Shown in pieces: positions 1 through 11,274 of a stretch of 64,000 nucleotides of DNA (position 1 is its first letter; every line of letters begins with the position of its first letter). The notes under the pieces are model-generated. The model was not told the origin of the DNA and made no database searches. It was given only the letters and a program-made list of their open reading frames with translations. The translations under genes were made by a program, and so were the position numbers. Source of the stretch: Mannheimia granulomatis (GTDB lineage: Bacteria; Pseudomonadota; Gammaproteobacteria; Enterobacterales; Pasteurellaceae); NCBI RefSeq assembly GCF_011455695.1, contig NZ_CP015030.1:1240001-1304000 (forward strand), given 5' to 3'.

Positions 1-92
1 TATCAAGCTCAAAAAGGAAACAATTGTGTTTGATGATTCTATAATGCTGTTTTAGAAATGTTTAAAATTAAGCGAGATTGATAAACAAATAA

Positions 93-126
93 GATAAAAA
101 ATAAAGCCCTGATAACTCAGGGCTTC
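93..126 (-). terminator. Rho-independent terminator of the tol-pal operon
   Basis: Read on the minus strand, a stem of AAGCCCTG and CAGGGCTT with a short loop is followed by a T-rich run, just downstream of the pal stop codon. This suggests the operon ends with pal and that cpoB/ybgF, which follows pal in E. coli, is not co-transcribed here. Positions 1-92 show no gene. Confidence 0.8.
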
Positions 127-149
127 AATGTAATAGAATCAACTAAGGA

Positions 150-620
150 TTAGTATTCTAAAACTGCACGACGGTTTTTCGCGTAATCAGCTTCAGAGTG
201 ACCTAATACAGCTGGTTTCTCTTCACCGTAAGACACAGTTGAAGTGTTGTTAGCACCTTTAGCTGCTAAGTAACTTTTAACTGCATCTGCACGCTTTTGA
301 CCTAATGCGATGTTGTACTCTGGAGTACCACGCTCATCAGCGTGACCAGCAACAGTTACATTACCTTGAGTTTTAGCTAATAATTGAGCGTGAGCGTCTA
401 ATAATTGACGGTATTCACCTTCAACTGCATAGCTATCGAAACCGAAGTATACTGTGTTGTATTGTGATTTTAATTGTTCAGCTGTTAAGCCACCGAACTC
501 ACCAGCTACATTTGCTGCGTTTGCGTTTGCATTAGCTGCTGCATCATCAGATGAGCTGCTACATGCTGCTAATGCGAAAGCTGGTACTGCTACCATTAAT
601 ACTTTAGCAAATTTTTTCAT
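150..620 (-). CDS. pal: Peptidoglycan-associated lipoprotein Pal
   Basis: Outer-membrane lipoprotein that ties the outer membrane to peptidoglycan and partners TolB and TolA. The 156-residue product has a lipoprotein signal with lipobox LAAC and the lipidated Cys at residue 20. A Ser/Ala/Asn linker runs to about residue 45, followed by an OmpA-like peptidoglycan-binding domain containing [12 protein letters not shown]. The length is normal for the family. It lies about 30 bases downstream of tolB as the last gene of ybgC-tolQRAB-pal and is followed by a terminator. Assignment is secure from family motifs and operon position. In H. influenzae the homologue is the antigen P6. Confidence 0.97.
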   Translation of the reverse strand: MKKFAKVLMVAVPAFALAACSSSSDDAAANANANAANVAGEFGGLTAEQLKSQYNTVYFGFDSYAVEGEYRQLLDAHAQLLAKTQGNVTVAGHADERGTPEYNIALGQKRADAVKSYLAAKGANNTSTVSYGEEKPAVLGHSEADYAKNRRAVLEY

Positions 621-649
621 TTGTTGCTCCTAATAGAAGAGAATATTTA

Positions 650-1936
650 TTATTTGATCAAATATGGTGACCATGCAGGGAATTTATAATGTCCACCTGC
701 TCCAGGCAAATTAGCTTTAAAACGCCCATCTGCTGACACCAATTGTAGCACTTTGCTCGTACCTTTGGTAGAGCTATAAATAACCATGATGCCATTTGGT
801 GAAATACTTGGACTTTCGTCTAAGAAAGTTGAACTCAATACTTCTGTGCCACCCGAAGCGAGATCGCGTTTCACAACTTTATCACCGGCAATCATGATTA
901 GATTCTTACCATCAGATGATACTTTAGCATTATAGCTACCTCGACCACCCATTGGGCTTACACCACCACCTGATGAACTCATTCTGTAAACTTGTGGAGA
1001 GCCTGCACGGTCTGAAGTAAAGTAAATTGAACTTCCATCCGGTGACCAGCTCGGTTCTGTGTTATTACCAGCATTTGCTGTTAATTTACTTGGCGTACCA
1101 CCGGAACTACCCACAACATAAATATTTAACTCACCATCTTGATTTGATGCAAAAGCAATACGAGAACCATCCGGTGAGAATGATGGTGCACCGTTATGCC
1201 CTTTCAATGCTGCAACCACTCGGCGTGATCCCGAACGCAAATCGTGTACTACAACTTGTGCTTTTTTGTTTTCAAACGTTACATAAGCTAAACGACTACC
1301 ATCCGGTGACCATTCTGGTGACATCAAAGGTTCTTTACTTTTAGTGACTGTAAATGCATTAAAACCATCGTAATCTGATACTCTTAATTCGTATGATGAT
1401 ACTCCACGTTGAACAACGTATGCAATTTTTGTTCTGAATGCACCACGAATTTGGGTTAATTTTTCAAAAACCTCATCACTTACAGTGTGAGCACCTTGGC
1501 GAATTTGTGCTGCCGGCACAATAAATGAGCCTTGAGCAATCACACCACCTGCAACACCTGATGTACCTAATGTATCAATTAACTGATAAGCAACATTATA
1601 ACCACCGCCTGCTGGGCTAACTTGACCAACAATGATGTTATCAATACCGATAGCGCTCCATTGATCTGCAACCACTTCACTTGCAGAACCTGGCTGCGCA
1701 GGCATTTGAGAGCGTTCAAGCGGTGTAAATTTACCACTATTTCGCAAATCGTCAGAAATGATCTGGGCTACATCTGCAGGTACACCACTGGACTTAAATG
1801 GTACAACCGCAATCGGTTGTGCCATACTCACCCCTTCATCAATTGAAATCCGAACATCTGAATCTGCAACTACTGATGTAGATACTAAAGCAGACACGAT
1901 GCTTATTACACCCGCTATACGAGAGAATAATTTCAT
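650..1936 (-). CDS. tolB: Tol-Pal system beta-propeller protein TolB
   Basis: Periplasmic component of the Tol-Pal complex; it binds Pal and is released from it by energised TolA during outer-membrane constriction. The 428-residue product has a Sec signal peptide of about 24 residues ending VVA. A TolB N-terminal domain runs to about residue 160, then repeated propeller blades carry the family signature [10 protein letters not shown] / [12 protein letters not shown]. Length and order match the family. It sits between tolA (15 bases upstream) and pal (about 30 bases downstream), so co-transcription is expected. Confidence 0.97.
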   Translation of the reverse strand: MKLFSRIAGVISIVSALVSTSVVADSDVRISIDEGVSMAQPIAVVPFKSSGVPADVAQIISDDLRNSGKFTPLERSQMPAQPGSASEVVADQWSAIGIDNIIVGQVSPAGGGYNVAYQLIDTLGTSGVAGGVIAQGSFIVPAAQIRQGAHTVSDEVFEKLTQIRGAFRTKIAYVVQRGVSSYELRVSDYDGFNAFTVTKSKEPLMSPEWSPDGSRLAYVTFENKKAQVVVHDLRSGSRRVVAALKGHNGAPSFSPDGSRIAFASNQDGELNIYVVGSSGGTPSKLTANAGNNTEPSWSPDGSSIYFTSDRAGSPQVYRMSSSGGGVSPMGGRGSYNAKVSSDGKNLIMIAGDKVVKRDLASGGTEVLSSTFLDESPSISPNGIMVIYSSTKGTSKVLQLVSADGRFKANLPGAGGHYKFPAWSPYLIK

Positions 1937-1951
1937 TTTTAATCCTCTAAA

Positions 1952-3265
1952 TTATTTAACTCTTAAACTAAAATCAAGTGTTGGTGATTTAAACATATTA
2001 TACACTGCATCCGATGGTGCTGGCGGAACCTTCCTAGTTGCCACAATTGCACTTACAGCCGCATCACAAACTGCCTTATCTCCACTTATAACTTGATAGT
2101 TAGTAATTGTACCGTCTCGACTTAAGAAAATCTTAACATCGCATTGCTTGCCGGCAAAACTCGGATCAACACGATATTTAGACTGAATTAATTTCTTAAT
2201 TCTCTGACCGTATGCATTACCATCTACATTTGCACCTTGCCCTAAGCCGCTTGTACCACCAGAGCCCTGTGAACCAGATGAATTCTTATTACCACCTTTG
2301 CTTGAACCACCACCGACATCACCGCCACTTAGGAAGTCATCCAATGCCTGATTCTTCTTAGCTTGTGCAGCTTTTTCCTCAGCGGCTGCTTTAGCTTTTG
2401 CCTCTTTTTCTGCTTTTTCTTTAGCTGCCTTTTTAGCCTTTGCTTTGGCTTCTTTCTCAGCTTTTTCTTTAGCTTCTTTTTCAGCTTTCGCTTTGGCTTC
2501 TTTCTCGGCTTTTTCTTTAGCTTCTTTCTCGGCTTTTTCTTTAGCTTCTTTTTCAGCCTTCGCTTTGGCTTCTTTCTCGGCTTTTTCTTTAGCTTCAGCT
2601 TCTTTTTCCGCTTTTTCCTTAGCTTCTTTAGCTAATTTTTCTTTAAGCTCTTTCTGCTCTTGTAATTTCTTCTCAGCTTCAACTTTCTTCTGTTGCTCTA
2701 GTTTTTGCTGAGCTTCTTTTGCTTTTTTCTCTTCTTCAGCTTGTTTTGCAGCAGCTTCTAAACGTTTTGCTTCTGCATCCGCTTTTAACTTGGCTGCCTC
2801 AGCAGCTTTTTTGCGAGTTGCTTCTTCTGCCTGCTGCTTTTTCAATTCTTCTTGCTTAGCTTGCTCCTGCTTTTTCTGCTCTTCAAGTTTTTCTTGACGT
2901 CCAATTTCTTTTTGACGCTGTTTTTCTTGAATAGCGGCTAGCTGGGCTTGCTTTTCCTCTTGGATTTCCTCCGGAGTCGGTTTATCTTCCACTTCCTCAA
3001 CAGTTTCTTTCTTCGATTCTTTAGGCTCTACTTCTGGTTTTTTAGTTCCTTTTTTTTCCGCCACTAACTGACCATACTCTGCAGCAACCTGCCCTGTATC
3101 AACCATTACAGCCTCGAAGCTATCGCTATCTCCACCACTACCACCAGCGGCAGCAAGCTCTGTTTTCGTGAAAAGAGACCCGAGTAATAATAATCCAATT
3201 AACAATATATGTAATAAGATTGAAATAATAACTGCAAGCTCTAGTCTATCTTGTTGAGATTTCAC
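1952..3265 (-). CDS. tolA: Cell envelope integrity protein TolA
   Basis: Inner-membrane energy transducer of the Tol-Pal system that couples TolQR to TolB-Pal. The 437-residue product has one N-terminal membrane anchor (about residues 10-32). A very long Lys/Glu/Ala helical domain II covers about residues 75-300. A Gly/Ser hinge leads to a C-terminal globular domain III from about residue 345 to the end, with two Cys in KQCDV and KAVCDA. Domain II contains near-perfect 8-residue repeats such as AKEKAEKE. It is 17 bases downstream of tolR and 15 bases upstream of tolB. Confidence 0.95.
   Translation of the reverse strand: MKSQQDRLELAVIISILLHILLIGLLLLGSLFTKTELAAAGGSGGDSDSFEAVMVDTGQVAAEYGQLVAEKKGTKKPEVEPKESKKETVEEVEDKPTPEEIQEEKQAQLAAIQEKQRQKEIGRQEKLEEQKKQEQAKQEELKKQQAEEATRKKAAEAAKLKADAEAKRLEAAAKQAEEEKKAKEAQQKLEQQKKVEAEKKLQEQKELKEKLAKEAKEKAEKEAEAKEKAEKEAKAKAEKEAKEKAEKEAKEKAEKEAKAKAEKEAKEKAEKEAKAKAKKAAKEKAEKEAKAKAAAEEKAAQAKKNQALDDFLSGGDVGGGSSKGGNKNSSGSQGSGGTSGLGQGANVDGNAYGQRIKKLIQSKYRVDPSFAGKQCDVKIFLSRDGTITNYQVISGDKAVCDAAVSAIVATRKVPPAPSDAVYNMFKSPTLDFSLRVK
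2395..2640 (-). repeat. In-frame 24/48-base tandem repeats in tolA domain II
   Basis: About ten consecutive copies of an 8-codon unit alternate between AKEKAEKE and AKAKAEKE types, giving a 48-base higher-order period. All units are in frame, so gain or loss would change helix length without breaking the gene. The antisense open frames over this stretch are artefacts of the repeat. Confidence 0.8.
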
Positions 3266-3282
3266 ACTGTATCCTTGGCTTA

Positions 3283-3720
3283 TTATTTACCTTCGGTCAT
3301 TAAACCTACTGATTTAATACCTGCATCTTTAAGTAATGTGATACCTTTCATGATCTCTTCATAAGGTACAACTTTATCACCTGCAACCAAAAACAAAGTA
3401 TTATTATCTTTTTGGAAAGCCTCTCCTGCATAAGCAATCACTTCAGCTTCCGAAAGATTATACTGTCCGTTACTTTGTATATAGTTACCATCAATTTTTA
3501 ACTTATACTCGCCAACACCTGCGACTTCTAAAATAACAGGTGTTTTATCTTCATTAGAAACCGATTGGCTGTGTGTGTCTTCCGGTAAATTAACTTCCAC
3601 ACTTTGACTAATAATTGGTGCTGTTGCCATAAAAATAAGCAACAACACTAATAACACGTCTAAGAATGGTACGATATTAATTTCAGATTTAATGTCATTA
3701 CGTTTTAAACGACGAGACAT
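3283..3720 (-). CDS. tolR: Tol-Pal proton channel component TolR
   Basis: Inner-membrane protein of the TolQ-TolR proton-driven motor, of the ExbD/TolR family. The start at 3720 gives 145 residues beginning MSRRLKRNDIKSEINIVPFLD and has an AGGAAG ribosome site just upstream. A longer frame to 3750 only adds ten unlikely residues. One membrane helix (about residues 17-40) carries the conserved Asp of VPFLDVLLV used in proton transfer, followed by a periplasmic domain. It is separated from tolQ by about 110 bases that contain a USS-like inverted pair, wider than usual inside this operon. Confidence 0.95.
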   Translation of the reverse strand: MSRRLKRNDIKSEINIVPFLDVLLVLLLIFMATAPIISQSVEVNLPEDTHSQSVSNEDKTPVILEVAGVGEYKLKIDGNYIQSNGQYNLSEAEVIAYAGEAFQKDNNTLFLVAGDKVVPYEEIMKGITLLKDAGIKSVGLMTEGK

Positions 3721-3832
3721 AACTTCCTCTTTTATAAGGTGCTTGGACACCTGTAATTAATCTTTATGTGCTATTCACACTTATTATCAAGCGGTTGAAT
3801 TTTTATAAAATTTTGCAAACCGCCTCTACTAC

Positions 3833-4513
3833 TTATTTTTTTGAGAACGCCTGACGGTGAAGTAAGGTAGTAAATTCATCAATAAAATTCACATAATTTT
3901 GTTCAACCTTACCTAAGCGTAAATTTAAACGGTTGTATGCCATTACAGCCGGAATAGCTGCAAATAAACCAATCGCTGTTGCAATTAGCGCCTCTGCAAT
4001 ACCCGGTGCAACAGATTGTAATGTTGCTTGCTTCACGGCACTTAACCCCATAAAGGAGTGCATAATTCCCCATACTGTACCAAATAAACCGATATACGGG
4101 CTAATTGAACCTACCGTGCCTAAGAACGGAATGTAGTTTTCTAAGCTTTCCATTTCACGGTTTAGTGCCAAATTCATCGCGCGAGTAGAACCCTGAATAA
4201 TTGATTCCGGAGCATCTGGATTTGCTTGTTGTAAACGGGTAAATTCTTTAAAACCAACATAGAAAATCTGCTCAGCACCATTTAATACTTCACGACGATT
4301 TTCCAGTCCTTGATGTAAACGATTTAAATCTTCACCAGACCAAAAACGGTCTTCAAATGCCAGTGAATCTTTGAGGGCCTTAGTTAATACTTTGCTACGC
4401 TGAATAATGACTGCCCAAGATAAAATTGAGAAGACAATGAGGATCAACATAACGATCTTTACTACAATACTTGCTTCTAAAAATAACGATAGAAGGCTAA
4501 ATTCAGTTTGCAT
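3833..4513 (-). CDS. tolQ: Tol-Pal proton channel component TolQ
   Basis: ExbB/TolQ family inner-membrane protein forming the proton channel with TolR. The 226 residues show three hydrophobic helices (about 14-36, 133-155 and 170-192). The family signature [20 protein letters not shown] comes before the third helix. The length is typical. The gene follows ybgC at a gap of about 34 bases and precedes tolR, the standard gammaproteobacterial order. Confidence 0.96.
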   Translation of the reverse strand: MQTEFSLLSLFLEASIVVKIVMLILIVFSILSWAVIIQRSKVLTKALKDSLAFEDRFWSGEDLNRLHQGLENRREVLNGAEQIFYVGFKEFTRLQQANPDAPESIIQGSTRAMNLALNREMESLENYIPFLGTVGSISPYIGLFGTVWGIMHSFMGLSAVKQATLQSVAPGIAEALIATAIGLFAAIPAVMAYNRLNLRLGKVEQNYVNFIDEFTTLLHRQAFSKK

Positions 4514-4547
4514 TAATAAAACTCCGAATAGTTTTTTAAATATAAAA

Positions 4548-4946
4548 TTACTTTATTTGTAATGCTTGACGTATATCATCAGGAATTGCTACCGGTTTCA
4601 TTTTAACAAGATCAACACTTGCAACAATCACCGTTGCACTACTCAAACACACTCCATCTTTACACAATTTTTGTTCAAATATAAGAGTGGCTTTTTTACA
4701 TTCTGATAGAGTCGTTTCGACCGTTAACAAATCATCTAAGCGAGCAGGCAGTTTATAATCTATCTCGATTTTTTTCACTACAAAAGCAAGTGATTGAGCA
4801 AAGAGTGCCTGCTGAGAAAAATGGTACTGCCTTAAAAACTCCGTTCTTGCACGTTCAAAAAAATTAAGATAATTCGCATGATAAACAACGCCACCAGCAT
4901 CCGTATCTTCATAATAAACTCGAATCGGGAAATTCATAGATCTCAT
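4548..4946 (-). CDS. ybgC: Tol-Pal-associated acyl-CoA thioesterase YbgC
   Basis: Hotdog-fold acyl-CoA thioesterase of the 4-hydroxybenzoyl-CoA thioesterase type, encoded at the head of the tol-pal operon. The 132-residue product has the family motif [16 protein letters not shown] near the N-terminus, including the catalytic Asp at residue 16. The H. influenzae homologue acts on short-chain acyl-CoA esters. Two in-frame ATGs lie three codons apart and neither has a strong ribosome site, so the start could be 4937 instead. It lies downstream of the cyd genes, as in E. coli, with a terminator between. Confidence 0.92.
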   Translation of the reverse strand: MRSMNFPIRVYYEDTDAGGVVYHANYLNFFERARTEFLRQYHFSQQALFAQSLAFVVKKIEIDYKLPARLDDLLTVETTLSECKKATLIFEQKLCKDGVCLSSATVIVASVDLVKMKPVAIPDDIRQALQIK

Positions 4947-5075
4947 TTCTCTTATTCAAAATGAAAAAAACGCCCAAAATTTAGGCGCAAACTATATGCT
5001 ATTTTAGAGATAGAAGAATCTTTGTGCAAGTAGATTTTATACTAAAATAGTAAAAATATTTTAAACTCAAGCCAA

Positions 5076-5102
5076 TAAAAAAGAGGCGTAAAAGCCTCTA
5101 TC
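5076..5102 (-). terminator. Terminator after cydABX-ybgE
   Basis: On the minus strand a GAGGC / GCCTC hairpin overlaps the ybgE stop region and is followed by TTTTTT. It separates the cytochrome bd operon from ybgC-tol-pal. Confidence 0.75.
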
Positions 5103-5385
5103 TCACTAATAGGATCCATAAAGATGGAATAACGATACAATAACCAATCAACGGTAAGAAAATAACTTTCCAGAGAGTCGATTTAATTTCAAATCCAACT
5201 CCATGAATCCATAAAATAGCCATACCATAAAATACAATAATAACTAAGTAAGGTATTCTACCACCAAAATGTGTAGCGAAAGCGGTAGAATTTAGCAAAA
5301 TCATTGCAACTAATGCTGTAGTTAAAATGAAAGAAAGGGCTTTTAGCAAGCCCTTTGCTGTTAAGTTATAAAGAGCATTAATCAT
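5098..5385 (-). CDS. ybgE: Cyd operon protein YbgE
   Basis: Small inner-membrane protein of the YbgE family, found behind cytochrome bd genes; its function is not established. The 95 residues contain three hydrophobic segments (about 13-33, 45-65 and 70-92). Its ATG overlaps the cydX stop codon by one base (TAATG), so translation is probably coupled to cydX. Identification rests on position and length together with the hydrophobicity pattern. Confidence 0.85.
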   Translation of the reverse strand: MINALYNLTAKGLLKALSFILTTALVAMILLNSTAFATHFGGRIPYLVIIVFYGMAILWIHGVGFEIKSTLWKVIFLPLIGYCIVIPSLWILLVR

Positions 5386-5483
5386 TACTCGTCAAACTTA
5401 CCTGTTTTTTCAATACTGATTGTGATAACGGTTGCAAAGAAAATTGCAAGCATTACACCTAAGACCCAAGTTACATAAAACAT
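5385..5483 (-). CDS. cydX: Cytochrome bd oxidase small subunit CydX
   Basis: A 32-residue single-helix protein starting MFYVTWVLGVMLAIFFATVI and ending KTGKFDE. It matches the CydX/YbgT family, which stabilises the haems of cytochrome bd-I. It lies 15 bases after cydB and overlaps the ybgE start by one base. A purine-rich ribosome site (GGAGAG) precedes the ATG. It is too short to appear in a standard open-frame list. The conserved aromatic N-terminus and the acidic tail make the call firm. Confidence 0.93.
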   Translation of the reverse strand: MFYVTWVLGVMLAIFFATVITISIEKTGKFDE

Positions 5484-5498
5484 AATAAACTCTCCTTA

Positions 5499-6632
5499 TT
5501 AGTAAGCTGCTTTGTTTTCTTCTAAATAGCTAGCATCTAAACGACCATACATTTTGATATATGACCAGATGGTATAGCCTAAAACGATTGGTACAAAAAT
5601 ACATGCAACAATAAGCATTACCGTTAATGTATATTGACTTGCTGTTGAATCCCAAACAGTTAAACTCATCTCAGGGTGTGTAATTGATGGCATAATGAAC
5701 GGGAACATTGAAACAGCTGCAGTTAAAATCACACCAATAATCATCACAGAAGATGAGAAAAATGCCCAGCCAGAACGATTTGCTTTAGAGCTAACAATCG
5801 TTAACAATGCACCAATTGCAACTAATGCAGGAACAATCCATAAAACTGGCATTTCTGTATAATTTCTAAACCATGCAGCTGTTTCAACTGCAACTGTTTT
5901 ATTAGTCAGTAATGATTGAGCATTACGATCTAATTCACTAGTCAGAACAAAACCATCTTTGAAAGATAACCATACACCAGCAATAACGAATGCTACCAAT
6001 ACCACTATTGCAGAAACTTGTGCCACTTTTCTTGAATTATTGCGTAGCTCATCTGTTGTTTTCATCTGTAACCAAGTTGCACCTTGAGTTACTAACATCA
6101 TTAAACTCACAATACCGCATAACAAGGCAAATGGATTTAGTAAACCTAAGAATGAACCTGTATATAGAGATTGGTTAATCCCATTAAATTCAAATGGAAC
6201 ACCTTGCAATAAGTTACCAAATGCAACACCAAATACTAATGATGGGACAAATCCACCGAGGAATAGCCCCCAATCCCAAGCACTACGCCATTTTGAATCA
6301 TCAATTTTAGCACGATATTCAAAACCAACCGGGCGGAAGAATAATGCAGCTAATACAAGTACCATTGCAATATAGAAACCTGAGAAAGAGGTTGCATATA
6401 CTGTTGGCCAAGCAGCAAATATTGCACCGCCTGCAGTTAATAACCATACTTGGTTACCATCCCAGTGTGGAGCAACAGTGTTGATCATAATACGGCGTTC
6501 AACATTGCTTTTACCAATTACAGGTAAAAGATTTAATACTCCCATGGTAAAACCATCTGTAATGGCAAAACCAATTAACAATACCGCAATTAAGATCCAC
6601 CAAATAAAGCGGAGAATTTCATAATCGATCAT
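5499..6632 (-). CDS. cydB: Cytochrome bd ubiquinol oxidase subunit II CydB
   Basis: Membrane subunit of the high-affinity cytochrome bd terminal oxidase, which reduces oxygen with ubiquinol without pumping protons. The 377 residues form about eight to nine hydrophobic helices. The N-terminal stretch ends GFTMGVLNLLPVIG, followed by NTVAPHWDGNQVWLLTAGG, a family hallmark. It is 12 bases downstream of cydA and is followed by cydX and ybgE, so this is a complete cyd operon. Confidence 0.97.
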   Translation of the reverse strand: MIDYEILRFIWWILIAVLLIGFAITDGFTMGVLNLLPVIGKSNVERRIMINTVAPHWDGNQVWLLTAGGAIFAAWPTVYATSFSGFYIAMVLVLAALFFRPVGFEYRAKIDDSKWRSAWDWGLFLGGFVPSLVFGVAFGNLLQGVPFEFNGINQSLYTGSFLGLLNPFALLCGIVSLMMLVTQGATWLQMKTTDELRNNSRKVAQVSAIVVLVAFVIAGVWLSFKDGFVLTSELDRNAQSLLTNKTVAVETAAWFRNYTEMPVLWIVPALVAIGALLTIVSSKANRSGWAFFSSSVMIIGVILTAAVSMFPFIMPSITHPEMSLTVWDSTASQYTLTVMLIVACIFVPIVLGYTIWSYIKMYGRLDASYLEENKAAY

Positions 6633-6644
6633 TTTTAACCCCTA

Positions 6645-8195
6645 TTATTTTGCAGATTGTTCAAAGTGATAGCGGCCTGTTTTTAATGAGCTTGGACCAA
6701 GACGACCATATTTAAACATTAAATACATTTCCACAACTAAGAATAGTGTGTATAGACCACATAATAAACCAATCGTAAACCAGAGCTCACCTGTTGTAAG
6801 CGCAGAGTTTGCAACGCCTACAGGTAAAATTTCATAGATAGCCCATGGCTGACGACCATATTCTGCTAAGAACCAACCGGCTTCGATTGCGATCCAAGGT
6901 AATGGAATACCCCATAATAAGGCTTTTAATAAGAAACGGTTATTACCTACAGTTCCGCGTATATTCTGGCAGAATGCAAAGATAATTAAGAACAACATCA
7001 AGCCGCCGGCAATCATCATAATACGGAATGCCCAGAATGTAGGTCCTACATTCGGAATAGTATTGTCTGCTGCTTTTTGAATTTGCTCTTCAGTTGCATC
7101 TACAACATTAGGCGTATATTGTTTTAACAATAAACCAAAACCTAAATCTTTTTGAACATCTTTAAATGCAGCTTTATCTGCTTCTGTATAATTACCTGAG
7201 CGCAGTTTTTCTAATAAAGCATAAGCCTGAATACCGTTACGAACACGTTGTTCATTAACTACACGAATATCTTTTAAGCCTTTAATTTCAGTATCTAAAG
7301 AACGAGTTGCAATGATACCTGCTGCATAAGGAATATGAATTGAGAATTCATTTTTCATTTCAGCTGTATTTGGAATCACAAAAGCATTCCAAGCCGCAGG
7401 TGCAGGCTGAGTTTCAAACTCCCCTTCCATAGCAGCCAATTTAGTTGGCTGAGCTTTACCGATTTCATACCCAGACTCATCACCCATGATAAGAACAGAA
7501 ATAATAGCCAAAATACCGAAACTTGCACCAACCGAGAATGAACGTTTAGCAAATCCTAAATCACGACCTTTTAAGATATAGTAAGAACTAATACCTAATA
7601 CGAAAATAGCACCACAGGTATAACCGGCTGTGACAGTATGTAAGAATTTAGATTGTGTAACAGGGTTTAAAAGAAGCTCAGAGAAACTAACAAGCTCCAT
7701 ACGCATGGTTTCAAAATTGAATTCTGAAGCAACAGGATTTTGCATCCAACCATTCGCGACTAAGATCCATAACGCTGATAGATTAGAACCAAATGCAACA
7801 CAGTATGTTGTTAATAAATGTTTACCTTTTGATAAACGATCCCAACCGAAGAAGAACAATCCCACAAATGTAGATTCAAGGAAGAAAGCCATTAAACCTT
7901 CAATTGCTAATGGAGCACCAAAAATGTCACCCACATAATGAGAATAGTACGACCAGTTCATACCAAACTGGAATTCCATTGTAATACCAGTTGTAATCCC
8001 TAGAGCAAAGTTAATACCGAATAACTTACCCCAGAATTTAGTCATATCTTTATATACTTCTTTACCCGTAGTTACATAAAGTGTTTCCATCACAACAAGA
8101 ATGAAAGAAAGACCTAATGTAAGTGGTACGAATAAGAAGTGATAGAGTGCAGTCAAAGCAAACTGCAAACGTGAGAGTTCTACTACGTCTAACAT
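6645..8195 (-). CDS. cydA: Cytochrome bd ubiquinol oxidase subunit I CydA
   Basis: Haem-carrying subunit and quinol-oxidising site of cytochrome bd. The 516 residues include His19 in ALYHFLF, equivalent to the haem b595 ligand of E. coli. They also include the conserved FFLEST segment with its Glu and the [12 protein letters not shown] motif near the C-terminus. The quinol-binding Q-loop lies around residues 255-380. The ATG at 8195 has a GAGG ribosome site. It is the first gene of cydABX-ybgE and is preceded by a long AT-rich control region. Confidence 0.98.
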   Translation of the reverse strand: MLDVVELSRLQFALTALYHFLFVPLTLGLSFILVVMETLYVTTGKEVYKDMTKFWGKLFGINFALGITTGITMEFQFGMNWSYYSHYVGDIFGAPLAIEGLMAFFLESTFVGLFFFGWDRLSKGKHLLTTYCVAFGSNLSALWILVANGWMQNPVASEFNFETMRMELVSFSELLLNPVTQSKFLHTVTAGYTCGAIFVLGISSYYILKGRDLGFAKRSFSVGASFGILAIISVLIMGDESGYEIGKAQPTKLAAMEGEFETQPAPAAWNAFVIPNTAEMKNEFSIHIPYAAGIIATRSLDTEIKGLKDIRVVNEQRVRNGIQAYALLEKLRSGNYTEADKAAFKDVQKDLGFGLLLKQYTPNVVDATEEQIQKAADNTIPNVGPTFWAFRIMMIAGGLMLFLIIFAFCQNIRGTVGNNRFLLKALLWGIPLPWIAIEAGWFLAEYGRQPWAIYEILPVGVANSALTTGELWFTIGLLCGLYTLFLVVEMYLMFKYGRLGPSSLKTGRYHFEQSAK

Positions 8196-8614
8196 CTCAA
8201 ACCTCTTATTATTAATATACTAATTTGAACATTTAGATTACTAAAAAGTAATCACCCACAAATTTCACTAAATTCTAACAAATAACCCAAATTGGTTAAT
8301 TATATAATAAAGTGTCGGCAGTTATTCTACCTGTAAATAGCTAATTAAAAAATAGCAATTTTGTTATATTGTTCACAAAATTGATTAATTTATATAATAA
8401 ATGTTATATACCCGACTAGATGACAAGGGGATAAATAACAATCTGGTTACAAATATTTTACCATTTTATTATATTTCAGTTTTATCGATCTATTTCAGAA
8501 AAAAGATCAAATTATAGATGACTTTAAATTAAACTTTTGATAGTATCCTTTCGCTTTATCACTAAATAGATAAAAGCATCTATTTCAAATAAACACTTAA
8601 TGTGTGGAGAACGC
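8196..8614. promoter_or_regulatory. AT-rich divergent control region of cydA and the 8615 gene
   Basis: This 419-base intergenic stretch has no supported gene. It contains a near-direct repeat, GGTTAATTATATAATAAA at 8294-8311 and GATTAATTTATATAATAAA at 8383-8401. Both copies resemble the GTTAAT-type repeats bound by ArcA, which controls cydAB in E. coli. That ArcA acts here is inference; no clean FNR site was seen. Confidence 0.4.
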
Positions 8615-8944
8615 ATGCTAACAAGAATTTTAGGAATAACGCTGATTGCTGGAGCCTTTATTTCAGCTACTGCTGTCGCGAGTGTTAAAACCTCATCACT
8701 TACAGTTGCAAAACCTACTTTAAGTAAAACATTACCGGCTGAATGTGAGAAAATGTTTAATACCGCAGACAAACTTGTATCTGATGCAGAAAAACAACCA
8801 GGTACACATACACAAGTCAGCAAAATGAAAAATAAACTTTCTTCAACTAAACAGCAAATCTTAAAAATGGATTCTGATCTACAACTTAAAAGTTGTGAGA
8901 AAGGTTTAACAGCATTAAATACCCTTAAACAGAAACACCAATAA
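8615..8944 (+). CDS. Small exported protein, DUF5339-like
   Basis: A 109-residue predicted secreted protein. The start at 8615 is chosen because GGAG lies five bases upstream; a frame from 8600 would put this ribosome site inside the gene. The N-terminus MLTRILGITLIAGAFISATA is a Sec signal peptide. The mature part is Lys-rich and helical with two Cys (AECEKMF and LKSCEKG) that could form a disulfide. It resembles a Pasteurellaceae family annotated DUF5339, of unknown function. It is transcribed away from cydA and is followed by its own terminator. Confidence 0.75.
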   Translation: MLTRILGITLIAGAFISATAVASVKTSSLTVAKPTLSKTLPAECEKMFNTADKLVSDAEKQPGTHTQVSKMKNKLSSTKQQILKMDSDLQLKSCEKGLTALNTLKQKHQ

Positions 8945-8950
8945 TTTTAA

Positions 8951-8978
8951 AGCCAAGCTTAAATAGCTTGGTTTTTTT
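8951..8978 (+). terminator. Terminator after the 8615 gene
   Basis: CCAAGC and GCTTGG form a stem with a seven-base loop, followed by seven T residues, shortly after the stop codon. Confidence 0.85.
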
Positions 8979-9031
8979 ATTTGCAAATTTTTTGATAAAT
9001 TTGACCGCTTGTGCCATCACTTCTAGTAATT

Positions 9032-9067
9032 AAAAAAGCTACTGAATTGATTTTTCAGTAGCTTTTA
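9032..9067 (-). terminator. Terminator of groESL
   Basis: On the minus strand, AAGCTACTGAA pairs with TTCAGTAGCTT and is followed by TTTT, just downstream of the groEL stop. A single USS (GACCGCTTGT) sits between this hairpin and the convergent terminator at 8951. Confidence 0.85.
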
Positions 9068-9085
9068 TTTAAATCAATAATGGAA

Positions 9086-11040
<1,955 letters not shown>

Positions 11041-11104
11041 GCTATGTTCCTTCTCTTAAAATTAAATGATTAAAATTTTACGCCCAAAAGCGCAATGCTT
11101 AACA

Positions 11105-11132
11105 ATATAAAGGCAGATTTCGGAGTTTCAAG
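11105..11132 (-). promoter_or_regulatory. Sigma-32-like heat-shock promoter of groESL
   Basis: Read on the minus strand: CTTGAA (11127-11132), a 14-base spacer, then CTTTATAT (11105-11112). This resembles the RpoH consensus CTTGAA-N13/14-CCCCATNT, exact at the -35 and partial at the -10. No CIRCE element is present. The position about 65 bases before groES supports the call. Confidence 0.6.
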
Positions 11133-11133
11133 A

Positions 11134-11180
11134 GCAAGCGGTCAAATTTGTAAAAAATTTTACAAATTTGACCGTTTTTG
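11134..11180. repeat. USS-derived inverted repeat between groES and 11275
   Basis: AAGCGGTCAAATTTGTAAAA and its near-perfect reverse complement lie back to back, ending in GACCGTTTTT. The left arm has the uptake core and the right arm a degenerate one. It sits just upstream of the groES promoter and between divergent genes, so it ends neither neighbour. Confidence 0.65.
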
Positions 11181-11274
11181 ATAAAACATTATCCTTAAAA
11201 AATCGGTTTATGTTTAGAAAACTTCAAATTCTCTTATATCATTTAAACTCTTAATTTAAAGATAGGATAATAAA

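Noticed and set aside
2363-2711. Two plus-strand frames rich in Phe/Ser opposite tolA
   Set aside because: They are the antisense of the tolA tandem repeat and have no independent start signals.
8524-8823. Minus-strand frame of 99 codons opposite the 8615 gene
   Set aside because: It lies on the opposite strand of a gene with a clear signal peptide and ribosome site, and shows no family features.
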